Shown: positions 1-6,753, numbered from the stretch's first letter. The stretch: 16,947 nucleotides of DNA from Pseudomonadota bacterium (GCA_023390905.1 JAEWBY010000003.1:1-16947), one strand, 5' to 3'. Notes: generated by a model not told the origin, from the sequence alone. Program-made: numbers and translations.

Positions 1-20
1 CCCGCCGCGCGGGGGCGGCG

Positions 21-34
21 CCCCCCCCCCCCCC
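21..34. repeat. 14-nt poly-C homopolymer tract
   Basis: An uninterrupted run of 14 C lies seven bases from the stop codon of the neighbouring minus-strand gene, inside a very GC-rich stretch (1-40). Read on the minus strand it is a G14 tract directly downstream of that gene. It could be a slippage-prone simple repeat, a G-quadruplex-forming tract, or a sequencing or assembly length error. The sequence alone cannot tell these apart. Confidence 0.85.
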
Positions 35-40
35 ACGCGG

Positions 41-457
41 CTATTTCGCCAGCCAGGCCGCCAGCAGCGGCGCGAGCAGCACGTGCGCCGCATCGATCGG
101 CCCGTTCGCCAGCCGGGTCAGGGTCCATGCGAATTCCGGACCGAGCCGCACCGCCGAATCCCACGGCATCAGCCCGAAGGCGAAGCCGAGCTGGCTGGCG
201 ATGATGAACCAGTTGGCCAGCACCGCGATGATCAGCGTCGCCAGCATCGCCAGCACGATCCGTGGCGCGCCCGCGCGCATGCCGCCGAACCGCAGCAGCA
301 TCGCCGCATCGATCGCCCCGAGCCAGGCCATCCAGTTCACCTGCCGCCCGAGGTAGAGCGCGAGCAGCACCCAGATGGCGGTCAGGCACAGCCCGCCCAG
401 CAACAGCAGCAGCGGGGCGAGCCAACGGGCGGTGGAGGGGGTGAAGGTCGGGGCCAT
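41..457 (-). CDS. Small conserved-type membrane protein of unknown function
   Basis: 138-residue hydrophobic protein that I cannot assign to a named family. It has a strong N-terminal membrane segment (about residues 12-35, starting WLAPLLLLLGG), a second long hydrophobic stretch (about 67-92) and a hydrophobic C-terminus (about 115-136), so three or four transmembrane helices are likely, probably in the inner membrane. I chose the ATG at 457. An ATG at 493 and a GTG at 505 are in frame, but the extra residues (HGPMPYPWRPRTGL) look non-native, and a possible -10 box at 482-487 would lie downstream of those starts. The gene is divergent from sufT, and nothing in the window ties it to a pathway. 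Confidence 0.72.
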   Translation of the reverse strand: MAPTFTPSTARWLAPLLLLLGGLCLTAIWVLLALYLGRQVNWMAWLGAIDAAMLLRFGGMRAGAPRIVLAMLATLIIAVLANWFIIASQLGFAFGLMPWDSAVRLGPEFAWTLTRLANGPIDAAHVLLAPLLAAWLAK

Positions 458-481
458 GGTCAGTCCGGTGCGCGGCCGCCA

Positions 482-487
482 AGGATA
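482..487 (-). promoter_or_regulatory. Possible -10 box of the small membrane protein gene
   Basis: TATCCT on the minus strand, 24 nt upstream of the ATG at 457. The match to TATAAT is partial and no good -35 is seen. It mainly argues for the internal ATG over the upstream starts. Confidence 0.25.
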
Positions 488-542
488 GGGCATTGGCCCG
501 TGCACGCCGGATCCGGATGAAGGCGCGCCGGCGGCGGCGGGC

Positions 543-548
543 TACAAT
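543..548 (+). promoter_or_regulatory. -10 box of the sufT-ilvE transcript
   Basis: TACAAT (five of six to TATAAT) sits 42 nt before the sufT ATG at 591, in the divergent intergenic region, in the sequence GGGCTACAATGACGG. No convincing -35 is visible upstream. A start about 7 nt downstream would give a leader of roughly 35 nt. Confidence 0.45.
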
Positions 549-590
549 GACGGCCTTGGCGCGGCTCCCCGGCGCCCCCATGTGAATGGC

Positions 591-1142
591 ATGTATTCCC
601 GCAGCAGCGAACCCGTCCAATTCGAGCGTGATTGCCCGGCCGTGCTCGTGCCGCAGGGCGAAAGCGTGACCCTGCCCGCCGGCACCTACGGCTACATCAC
701 CCAGGCCCTGGGTGGCAGCTACACCGTGTTCGTCGAGGGCAACCTGTTCCGCATCGCGGGCAAGGATGCCGACGCCATCGGCAAGGAACCGGTCGAACCG
801 CTGTCGCTGCCGGACAACGCCAGCGACGACGAGGTCGAAGCGATGGTCTGGCAGCAGTTGCGCACCTGTTTCGATCCGGAGATCCCGTTCAACATCGTCG
901 ATCTCGGCCTGGTCTACGAGGCGCGCCTGGAACATCGCGACGATGGCCGCCGCGACGTCGAAGTGAAGATGACGCTCACCGCGCCCGGCTGCGGCATGGG
1001 CGAAATCCTCGTCGACGACGTGCGCAGCAAGCTCGAAATGATCCCCACCATCGCCGAGGCCGATGTCGAACTGGTGTTCGATCCGCCGTGGGGCCGGCAC
1101 ATGATGTCCGAAGCGGCCAAGCTCGAAACCGGCATGCTCTGA
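591..1142 (+). CDS. sufT: Fe-S cluster assembly accessory protein SufT (MIP18/DUF59 family)
   Basis: 183-residue cytosolic protein of the MIP18/DUF59 superfamily, which helps mature or deliver iron-sulfur clusters. The N-terminal half (1-70) is the SufT-specific beta-rich part (GTYGYITQALGGSYTVFVEG). The DUF59 core follows, with DPEIPFNIVDLGLVYE (95-110), the conserved Cys motif PGCGMG (132-137, Cys134), and the C-terminal signature DPPWGRHMMSEAAKLETGM (164-182). Length and motifs match xanthomonad SufT. The ATG at 591 is preferred over an in-frame GTG at 582 (MNG extension), although neither has a clear Shine-Dalgarno sequence. No other suf genes are nearby. ilvE follows 38 nt downstream on the same strand, so co-transcription is plausible but functionally unexplained. 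Confidence 0.93.
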   Translation: MYSRSSEPVQFERDCPAVLVPQGESVTLPAGTYGYITQALGGSYTVFVEGNLFRIAGKDADAIGKEPVEPLSLPDNASDDEVEAMVWQQLRTCFDPEIPFNIVDLGLVYEARLEHRDDGRRDVEVKMTLTAPGCGMGEILVDDVRSKLEMIPTIAEADVELVFDPPWGRHMMSEAAKLETGML

Positions 1143-1180
1143 GGCCGTTGCACACTCTCGCAGTCTGAATACAGGAAGGA

Positions 1181-2290
1181 ATGATGAACGTCATGAACGC
1201 CGCACCGCTGGCCTACCGGGTCGAACGTTCCACCCGTGCGCGCACCGCCGCCGAACGTGAAGCCATCCTTGCCGCGCCCGGCTTCGGGCTGCACTTCACC
1301 GACCACATGGTCGCCATCCAGTGGGACAAGACCCAGGGCTGGCATGACGCCGAGGTGCGTCCCTACGGGCCGCTCGCGCTGGATCCGGCCGCGTCGGTGC
1401 TGCATTACGGCCAGGAAATCTTCGAAGGCATCAAGGCATACCGTCATGCCGACGGTTCGATCTGGACCTTCCGTCCCGAAGCCAACGGCGAGCGCCTGCA
1501 GCGTTCGGCGCGTCGTCTGGCGCTGCCCGAACTGCCCGTGTCCGAATTCGTCGAATCGCTGCGGCAGTTGATCGCCGTCGATGGCGAGTGGGTGCCATCC
1601 GCGCCGGAAACCAGCATGTATTTCCGTCCCTTCATGATCGGCACCGAAGCCTTCCTCGGCGTGCGCGCCGCGCAGGAGGCCGGCTATTACGTGATCGCCA
1701 GCCCGGCCGGTCCGTACTTCGCCAAGGGCGTGGCGCCTGTGTCGATCTGGCTGTCCACCGATTACGCACGCGCGGCCAAGGGCGGCACCGGTGCGGCCAA
1801 GTGCGGCGGCAACTATGCGGCCTCGCTGCTGCCGCAGCGCGAAGCCGCCTCACAGGGCTGTTCGCAGGTGCTGTTCCTGGATCCGGTCGAGGGCAAGTAC
1901 CTGGAGGAACTCGGCGGCATGAACGTGTTCCTGGTCTACAAGGACAACCGCATCGTCACGCCTGAACTGTCCGGCAGCATCCTCGAGGGCGTGACGCGTT
2001 CGAGCATCCTGCAACTGGCACGTGATCGCGGCATGCAGGTCGAAGAACGCAAGGTCTCGATCGACGAGTGGAAGCAGGGCTTCGAATCCGGCGACATCGT
2101 CGAGGCGTTCGCCTGCGGTACGGCGGCGGTGATCACGCCGATCGGCGAACTCAAGGGGAATGGCCTGGCTATCGGCGACGCGTCCGCGCAGGCCGGCGAG
2201 GTGACCATGTCCATCCGCAAGGAACTGACCGACATCCAGTACGGCCGCCTGCCGGATCGCCACGGCTGGCTGGTGAAGCTCAGCGACTGA
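1181..2290 (+). CDS. ilvE: Branched-chain-amino-acid aminotransferase (PLP fold type IV)
   Basis: 369-residue PLP enzyme that reversibly transfers the amino group between glutamate and the 2-oxo acids of leucine, isoleucine and valine (EC 2.6.1.42). It resembles the longer eukaryotic/Pseudomonas-type BCATs rather than the roughly 310-residue E. coli form. Lys207, in GGTGAAKCGGNYAASL, aligns with the Schiff-base lysine of human BCATm. Other family blocks are LHYGQEIFEGIKAYR (74-88), FRP near 150, LEELGGMNVF (about 246), and the C-terminal ITPIGELKG and LTDIQYGR segments. A strong ribosome site AGGAAGGA (1173-1180) precedes paired ATGs at 1181 and 1184. The second has the more usual spacing, so the protein may lack one Met. 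It is likely cotranscribed with sufT and ends at the terminator just downstream. Confidence 0.95.
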   Translation: MMNVMNAAPLAYRVERSTRARTAAEREAILAAPGFGLHFTDHMVAIQWDKTQGWHDAEVRPYGPLALDPAASVLHYGQEIFEGIKAYRHADGSIWTFRPEANGERLQRSARRLALPELPVSEFVESLRQLIAVDGEWVPSAPETSMYFRPFMIGTEAFLGVRAAQEAGYYVIASPAGPYFAKGVAPVSIWLSTDYARAAKGGTGAAKCGGNYAASLLPQREAASQGCSQVLFLDPVEGKYLEELGGMNVFLVYKDNRIVTPELSGSILEGVTRSSILQLARDRGMQVEERKVSIDEWKQGFESGDIVEAFACGTAAVITPIGELKGNGLAIGDASAQAGEVTMSIRKELTDIQYGRLPDRHGWLVKLSD

Positions 2291-2306
2291 CGCGCGCGCA
2301 GCAGGA

Positions 2307-2336
2307 AAGAGCCGGGCATTGCCCGGCTTTTTTTTT
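2307..2336 (+). terminator. Rho-independent terminator of sufT-ilvE
   Basis: A perfect 8-bp stem AGCCGGGC / GCCCGGCT (2310-2317 / 2321-2328) with a 3-nt loop (ATT) is followed by an unbroken T run ending at 2336. It lies 20 nt after the ilvE stop. The opposite-strand asparaginase gene stops at 2336-2338, so the hairpin also sits directly behind that gene. On that strand the poly-U side is weaker (CTTTCCT), so termination there would be less efficient. Confidence 0.92.
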
Positions 2337-2821
2337 CAGACCGCTTCGAAGCGATTGGCCGCGACATTCTTGCGGACTTTCACCGGATCCCAGATGCGCC
2401 CGTTCATCGCGATGTAGACGCCGGGCGGCAGCGACTGCACCGCACCCACCGCGCAGCCGATGTTGAATTCCGCATCGGAGCCGCGGAACCGCGCCGGATT
2501 CAGCGCGCCGGTCATCACGATGATCTTGTCGGGAATCGATTGCAGCACCTGGCCGGTCTGCACCATCGAATCGGTGCCGTGCGTGATCAGCACATGCCGC
2601 GCCGGCTGCGCCGCGATGGTGGCGCGGATCAGTTCGCGATCGGCATCGGTGATGTGCAGCGAATCCTTGCGGATGATCGGGATCACCGTGAAGCGGAACG
2701 CGACGCCCAGTTCCTTGAGGATCTGGCCGATCTGCGGATCGCCGACCTGGTAGTCGGACTTGTCGTCGAAGTAGATCTTGTCGATAGTGCCACCGGTGGT
2801 GACGATCAGCAGCTCGTCCAT
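2336..2821 (-). CDS. Single-domain asparaginase-like protein (N-terminal asparaginase domain only)
   Basis: 161-residue protein equal to only the N-terminal (catalytic) domain of bacterial L-asparaginases. Visible active-site equivalents to E. coli AnsB are TTGGTID with Thr12, Tyr24 in the flexible loop, HGTDSM with Thr83-Asp84, and Lys99 in DKIIVMTGAL. It ends where AnsB enters its linker and second domain (MNGRIWDP...VRKN, 139-152). A normal asparaginase is about 330 residues, so the smaller C-terminal domain is absent, with no remnant before the stop. The ATG at 2821 has a good AGGAG site seven bases upstream (2829-2833). The preceding gene stops at 2823, one base before this start, so translation is probably coupled. 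Hydrolysis of asparagine is inferred from the residues, not certain. Confidence 0.85.
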   Translation of the reverse strand: MDELLIVTTGGTIDKIYFDDKSDYQVGDPQIGQILKELGVAFRFTVIPIIRKDSLHITDADRELIRATIAAQPARHVLITHGTDSMVQTGQVLQSIPDKIIVMTGALNPARFRGSDAEFNIGCAVGAVQSLPPGVYIAMNGRIWDPVKVRKNVAANRFEAV

Positions 2822-2822
2822 C

Positions 2823-3569
2823 TCATTGCTCCTGCGCGTCCACGGCTTCCGCGCGCGCTTGCTCGGGGGTGACCAGATGGTAATCATCGCCATAGATCGC
2901 ACACAGCGTCAGCCATGCGGGACCGGGCGGATCGACCACCTGCCAATTATCGCCGCTGCGGCGACTGAACGTGCAGCGCGCCGGTGCGTCGTCGGTTTCC
3001 GCCGCCAGGTCCGCGCCGATGGTGATCATCAGATCCATTTCGCGTTCGACCAGCGTGTCCACGCCTTCGGCGCGCCACGCATGGTGCTCCCAGGCGCAGC
3101 AGCTCGCGCGTCCGGATTCGATCAGATACCCGTCAATCCAGCGCAGATCCGCATAGCCGCCGCTGAAGAAATGCACGAGCGAGGTGCCCGACGCATCGAG
3201 GCGGTAGAGATCGCCGCCGCAGTTCGGGCCCGCGCCGCACATGCCGCGGGCTTCCACTTCGAACCGGCCATCACCGTCCACGTCGATCAGATTCACCGAG
3301 CGCACCGGTTCGTCCATGGCGTCGCTGACCAGATCGAGGAGCGGTTCGAAATCCGCGCGGTCCGGCGCGGCGCGCTGTACGTGATAGGCGAACCGCGGCT
3401 CGCTTGCTTCATCGCCGGGCGCGAGGCACTCAGCGATCACGCGCAGGCGCGAACCGTCACGGTTCTCCACGACTTCAGGCTCGGGAGCGTCCACGCAGGC
3501 CTGCGCGAACGCAGGCGTTGCCGTGGCGATGCACAGACACGCCAGCAGCGCTGCGAAGAGGTGCTTCAT
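2823..3569 (-). CDS. Exported hypothetical protein with a DxDGDG repeat-like motif
   Basis: 248-residue protein of unknown function. It starts with a classical signal peptide (MKHLFAALLACLCIATATPAFAQA, cleavage probably near residue 23), so it is predicted to be periplasmic. The segment NLIDVDGDGRFEVEARG (about 94-110) resembles an FG-GAP/VCBS-type calcium-binding loop, but only one copy is seen. Several cysteines follow (GMCGAGPNCGG, ASCCAWEHHAW), compatible with disulfides or metal binding. The ATG at 3569 overlaps the DUF2069 stop as ATGA (3566-3569), and the gene runs to one base before the asparaginase-like start, so it is an internal member of the four-gene set. No function can be named. 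Confidence 0.8.
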   Translation of the reverse strand: MKHLFAALLACLCIATATPAFAQACVDAPEPEVVENRDGSRLRVIAECLAPGDEASEPRFAYHVQRAAPDRADFEPLLDLVSDAMDEPVRSVNLIDVDGDGRFEVEARGMCGAGPNCGGDLYRLDASGTSLVHFFSGGYADLRWIDGYLIESGRASCCAWEHHAWRAEGVDTLVEREMDLMITIGADLAAETDDAPARCTFSRRSGDNWQVVDPPGPAWLTLCAIYGDDYHLVTPEQARAEAVDAQEQ

Positions 3570-3907
3570 GGCCTGCGTCCGAATCGCGCCTTCAGGCCCG
3601 GCCAGCTCGAGGACAGCACGACCACCAACGCGAACAGGATTTCCAGCCATCCGAACAGGCGCATCTGCGGATGACTGTAGGCGGTCATCACGCCATGCGC
3701 GAACCAGAACAGGCCGAACACGCCGGCCCAGAACGCAGCGCGCCGGCTGCCCAGCCAGACGAAGATCGACAGCAGCAGCGGTGGCAGGGTGAAGACCAGC
3801 AGCGTCGCGATGAAGTGCTTGTCGTTGCGGAAGCCAATCACGAACAGCAGTGCGAGCGCGAGCAGGCCGATGCCGGGCAGCACGCGCGTGCGGATCGCCG
3901 TGCTCAT
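3566..3907 (-). CDS. DUF2069 family inner-membrane protein
   Basis: 113-residue integral membrane protein of the DUF2069 family (function unknown). Four hydrophobic helices are visible at about residues 8-27, 32-53, 58-78 and 84-103, with a short basic C-terminus (GLKARFGRRP). A DUF2069 gene next to wrbA is, as I recall, common in gammaproteobacteria, which supports the call. Its ATG at 3907 overlaps the wrbA stop by four bases (3904-3907), and its own stop overlaps the next start by four bases, so it is almost certainly translated from the wrbA transcript. Confidence 0.88.
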   Translation of the reverse strand: MSTAIRTRVLPGIGLLALALLFVIGFRNDKHFIATLLVFTLPPLLLSIFVWLGSRRAAFWAGVFGLFWFAHGVMTAYSHPQMRLFGWLEILFALVVVLSSSWPGLKARFGRRP

Positions 3908-4503
3908 CGTGAAGCCTCCAGCCGCCGCGCGATGTCGGCCACGCGGCGTCCGAGCGCGCGTGCAAGCGCGGCTTCTTCGTCGCTGGGCTGCGGATCATCG
4001 CTGCCGCCGGCGACATGGCTGGCCCCGTACGGCGTGCCGCCGGTGCGCGTGCTGCTGAGTAGCGGTTCGGTGAAGGGAATGCCGACGAGCAGACAGCCAT
4101 GATGCAGCAACGGCACCTGCATCGAAAGCAACGTCGATTCCTGTCCGCCATGCTGCGTGGCGGTGGAGGTGAACACCGCGGCCGGCTTGCCGACCAGCGT
4201 GCCGCTGGCCCATTCGGCGCCAAGGCCGTCGATGAAATGCTTGAGCGGCGCGGCCATGTTGCCGAAGCGCGTCGGGCTGCCGAGGATCACGCCCGCGCAT
4301 TCGGCCAGATCCGCGGCCTCGACATACGGCGCGCCGTCTTCGGGCACCGGCGGCGCACTTTGCTGGGTGACGGCGGCCACCGGCGGCACGGTGCGCAAGC
4401 GTGCGGACATGCCTTCGATCTCACCGATGCCGCGCGCGATCTGCCGCGCCAGCCGGGCTACCGAGCCGCCACGGCTGTAATAGAGCACCAGGATGTCGGC
4501 CAT
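3904..4503 (-). CDS. wrbA: WrbA-like NAD(P)H:quinone oxidoreductase (flavodoxin fold)
   Basis: 199-residue cytosolic flavoprotein of the WrbA family, which performs two-electron reduction of quinones with NAD(P)H and FMN and is linked to oxidative stress protection. FMN-binding segments are visible: the phosphate loop YYSRGGSVARLA (8-19), SPTRFGNMAAPLKHF (76-90), STATQHGGQES (113-123) and TPYGASHVAGG (157-167). Length is typical (E. coli about 198). The ATG at 4503 is chosen because the protein then begins directly with the flavodoxin beta strand (MADILVLYYS). The longer in-frame extension to 4572 overlaps the promoter region. It is first in a run of four overlapping minus-strand genes and divergent from yihY. 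Confidence 0.93.
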   Translation of the reverse strand: MADILVLYYSRGGSVARLARQIARGIGEIEGMSARLRTVPPVAAVTQQSAPPVPEDGAPYVEAADLAECAGVILGSPTRFGNMAAPLKHFIDGLGAEWASGTLVGKPAAVFTSTATQHGGQESTLLSMQVPLLHHGCLLVGIPFTEPLLSSTRTGGTPYGASHVAGGSDDPQPSDEEAALARALGRRVADIARRLEASR

Positions 4504-4530
4504 GCGCGAAAGTCCGTGTGAGAGGACGCT

Positions 4531-4559
4531 AGTATCGCCCGCGGCGCAGGCGATGTCCC
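4531..4559 (-). promoter_or_regulatory. Candidate promoter of the wrbA set
   Basis: On the minus strand, GGGACA (4559-4554) and GATACT (4536-4531) are separated by exactly 17 nt. Each matches the sigma-70 consensus at four of six positions. The -10 lies 27 nt upstream of the wrbA ATG. It sits back to back with the yihY start signals. Confidence 0.35.
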
Positions 4560-4576
4560 GTTCCCGGCGCATCGGT

Positions 4577-4582
4577 TACCCT
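4577..4582 (+). promoter_or_regulatory. -10 box placed for a leaderless yihY-like transcript
   Basis: TACCCT ends exactly seven bases before the ATG at 4590 (TACCCT-TCGCGCA-ATG), so RNA would start at or next to the start codon. No Shine-Dalgarno sequence precedes the ATG, which fits. No clear -35 is seen. The moaB-like gene has the same arrangement. Confidence 0.4.
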
Positions 4583-4589
4583 TCGCGCA

Positions 4590-5867
4590 ATGGAGCCGCT
4601 GGATTCCTTCAATCGCTGGACCGATCGCCTGCGTGACCGGGCGCGCGCCGGCACGTTCGCGCGTTTCCTCGCCAAGCGCTTTCTCGACGATCGCTTGTTC
4701 CAGGCCTCGGCCTCGCTCGCCTACACGACGCTGTTCGCGCTGGTGCCGCTGGCGATGGTGGTGTTCGGCGTGCTGGCGGCGTTCCCGGTGTTCGAGCGCT
4801 GGAGCGATCAGCTCAGCGATTACATCTTTTCCAATTTCGTCCCGAGCGCCGCGCGTTCGGCCGAGATCTACATCCGGCAGTTTTCGGCCAGCGCCGGACA
4901 GCTCACCGCGGTCGGCGTGATCGTGCTGGTCATCTCGCTGCTGATCACGCTCAACAGCATCGAGGCCACCTTCAACCGCATCTGGCGCGTGGCGTCCTCG
5001 CGGCCGAAGTTCGGGCGTTTCCTGGTCTACTGGACGGTGCTGACGCTGGGCGCGCTGGTGGCGGCGGCTTCGCTGGCGATGTCGGCGCGCTTCTTCGAAC
5101 TGCCGGTGTTCGCCACCCATGAGGGCCGCGTGCTGCAGACGGCGGTGCTGACGCTGACGCCGCTGCTGATCGAGTTCGCCGGCATCACGATGATCTACCG
5201 CGTCGTGCCACACCGCAGCATCAAGCTGCGTTACGCGGTGGCCGGCGCGTTGCTGGCCACGGTGCTGCTGGAGATCGTGAAGTGGGGGCTCGGCCTGTAC
5301 CTGGGCAGTTTCAACACCTACCAGAAGATCTACAGCACCTTCGCCGCCGTGCCGATCCTGCTGATGTGGATCTACCTGTGCTGGGTCGCAATCCTGATGG
5401 GCGCGTCGCTGGCATCCTCGATGGCGGCATTCCGATATCAGCCGGTGGCGCTGCGATTGCCGCTGGGCTACGAGTTGTATGGCCTGCTGCGCATGCTGGG
5501 ACGTTTCCAGGAAGCACGCCGCCTCGGCCGTGGCCTGCACAGTGATCAGATCCTGGCGATGGAACCGATGCTCACCGATTCGCTGATCCAGCAGATGCTC
5601 GGGCAGTTGGCCGGGATCAATCTGTTGCGCCGCGACGAGGAAGGCGAATGGCTGCTCGCGCGCGATCTCGAAACCATGACGATGGCCGAGCTGTACGAAG
5701 CCTGCCAGCTGCGCATCCCGATCGCCGAAGCGCACCTGCCGTTCCATGACGATTCGCTCGGCGTCGCCGCGCGCAACGCGTTGGACGAGCTGCGCGTGCC
5801 GCTGCGCGAACTGCTCAAGCGCAAGGTCAGCGACATCCATCCGGAGAACACACAGCAATGCCCATGA
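4590..5867 (+). CDS. yihY: YihY/BrkB family (UPF0761) inner-membrane protein with C-terminal cytosolic domain
   Basis: 425-residue polytopic protein of the YihY/BrkB family. Older databases often label it ribonuclease BN, a name that belongs to an unrelated enzyme, so no nuclease role should be assumed. Six membrane helices are expected (about 41-66, 105-125, 145-168, 186-206, 214-236, 250-277). Family blocks include ASLAYTTLFALVPL, NSIEATFNRIWRV and FNTYQKIYSTFAAVPILLMW. E. coli YihY is about 290 residues. Here about 130 extra residues follow the last helix, and part (about 295-380, with LAGINLLRRDEEGEWLLARDL then MTMAELYEAC) resembles a winged helix. Start at 4590; the stop overlaps the next gene by ten bases. 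It is the first gene of a yihY-tlpA-acyP set. Confidence 0.9.
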   Translation: MEPLDSFNRWTDRLRDRARAGTFARFLAKRFLDDRLFQASASLAYTTLFALVPLAMVVFGVLAAFPVFERWSDQLSDYIFSNFVPSAARSAEIYIRQFSASAGQLTAVGVIVLVISLLITLNSIEATFNRIWRVASSRPKFGRFLVYWTVLTLGALVAAASLAMSARFFELPVFATHEGRVLQTAVLTLTPLLIEFAGITMIYRVVPHRSIKLRYAVAGALLATVLLEIVKWGLGLYLGSFNTYQKIYSTFAAVPILLMWIYLCWVAILMGASLASSMAAFRYQPVALRLPLGYELYGLLRMLGRFQEARRLGRGLHSDQILAMEPMLTDSLIQQMLGQLAGINLLRRDEEGEWLLARDLETMTMAELYEACQLRIPIAEAHLPFHDDSLGVAARNALDELRVPLRELLKRKVSDIHPENTQQCP

Positions 5868-6472
5868 ATTTCCGCGCCGTACCGCTGCTGTTGGCCCTGC
5901 TCGTGCTGGCTGCCTGCAACCCCCCGTCGTCCGCGCCGACGGCGCCGGCCAACAACGCGCCGTCGGCCAGTGATGCGGTGCAGGCCAAGGGCACCGCGCC
6001 TGCCGACGCCGCCTCCGACGCCGATGGCAACGGCATGGTCATCCGCGACACCACCGCGGCCACGCCCACGCTCAGCGTGCCGACGGTGGACGGCAAGTCG
6101 TTCGATCTGGCGCAGCATCGCGGACGATGGGTGGTGGTGAATTTCTGGGCGACCTGGTGCGGGCCGTGCCTGAAGGAAATGCCGGAGCTGTCGGCGCTGG
6201 ATGCGATGCGCGAGGACGTGGACGTCATCGGGCTGGCTTACGAAGACATCACCGTGGAGGAGATGAACGCCTTCCTGAAGGAACATCCGGTGGTCTATCC
6301 GATCGCGATCGTCGACGTGATGTCGCCACCGGCGGATTTCGCCACGCCGCGCGGCCTGCCGATGACCTATCTGATCAATCCGGCCGGCGGCGTCGCCAGG
6401 CAGTTCGCCGGCCCGGTCTCCGCGCAGGACATCCAGGCGCTGATCGCCGAAGCGAAGCCGTCGGGCGGATGA
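5858..6472 (+). CDS. TlpA-like lipoprotein thioredoxin (thiol-disulfide reductase)
   Basis: 204-residue lipid-anchored periplasmic thioredoxin-fold protein of the TlpA/ResA/AhpC-TSA group. It has a type II signal peptide ending in the lipobox LAAC (Cys20), then an Ala/Pro/Asp-rich linker (21-70). The thioredoxin domain (about 71-200) contains FWATWCGPC with redox Cys101 and Cys104 and the cis-proline loop GLPMTYLI. Such proteins usually keep periplasmic thiols reduced, for example in cytochrome c maturation, but no ccm genes are nearby. The ATG at 5858 has GGAGAA at 5843-5848 at good spacing. An alternative ATG at 5864 would form an ATGA overlap with the yihY stop. The acylphosphatase starts within its stop codon. 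Confidence 0.9.
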   Translation: MPMNFRAVPLLLALLVLAACNPPSSAPTAPANNAPSASDAVQAKGTAPADAASDADGNGMVIRDTTAATPTLSVPTVDGKSFDLAQHRGRWVVVNFWATWCGPCLKEMPELSALDAMREDVDVIGLAYEDITVEEMNAFLKEHPVVYPIAIVDVMSPPADFATPRGLPMTYLINPAGGVARQFAGPVSAQDIQALIAEAKPSGG

Positions 6473-6735
6473 AGGCGGCGCGCTTCCTGGTGAGCGGGCG
6501 GGTGCAGGGCGTGTTCTTCCGTGCCTCCACCCGCGAACGCGCGCTGGCGCTCGGTCTGCGCGGCAGTGCGCGCAATCTGGCCGACGGGCGGGTGGAAGTG
6601 ATCGCGGCGGGCGATACGCACGCGTTGGAGACCCTGGCCGAATGGCTGTGCGCCGGCCCGCCGCTGGCCCGTGTGGATCGGGTGGAACGCACGCCGATTG
6701 ACGCCGAGGTGGCCGACGGTTTCGAGACGGGCTGA
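6469..6735 (+). CDS. acyP: Acylphosphatase
   Basis: 88-residue cytosolic enzyme that hydrolyses acyl phosphates such as carbamoyl phosphate or 1,3-bisphosphoglycerate (EC 3.6.1.7). The signature SGRVQGVFFRASTRE (9-23) carries the phosphate-binding loop with the catalytic Arg18, and ARNLADGRVEV contains the conserved Asn36 that positions the nucleophilic water. Length is typical for the family (about 90). The ATG at 6469 overlaps the TlpA-like stop as ATGA (6469-6472), implying translational coupling. From memory, wrbA, yihY, a thioredoxin-like gene and an acylphosphatase also cluster in Pseudomonas aeruginosa. No convincing terminator follows: only a weak 5-bp GACGG/CCGTC hairpin (6726-6742) without a long T run. 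Confidence 0.95.
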   Translation: MKAARFLVSGRVQGVFFRASTRERALALGLRGSARNLADGRVEVIAAGDTHALETLAEWLCAGPPLARVDRVERTPIDAEVADGFETG

Positions 6736-6753
6736 AGCCGTCGGCCCTTTGCG

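Noticed and set aside
188..190. RF1 tripeptide PET (residues 188-190 of PrfA) instead of E. coli PAT as a possible altered stop-codon specificity
   Set aside because: The P-x-T form is retained, and PET is, from memory, common in bacterial RF1 proteins (for example Bacillus). It does not suggest code change. Coordinates here are protein residues; the gene is at 9391-10473.
547..585. 12-codon mini-ORF starting within the sufT -10 box and ending just before sufT
   Set aside because: The ATG overlaps the -10 hexamer itself and so would not be transcribed from that promoter. It has no ribosome site and is a chance frame.
2778..3674. 298-codon plus-strand frame across the asparaginase/exported-protein region
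   Set aside because: It is a shadow of the minus-strand genes, which have signal peptide, catalytic motifs and coupled starts.
4458..5858. 466-codon frame opposite the yihY-like gene
   Set aside because: The His/Gln/Arg-rich translation has no family features and mirrors the codon bias of a convincing six-helix membrane protein.
6726..6750. Hairpin GACGG/CCGTC at the end of acyP as a terminator
   Set aside because: Only a 5-bp stem with a 7-nt loop, and no T run directly after it. Too weak to call.
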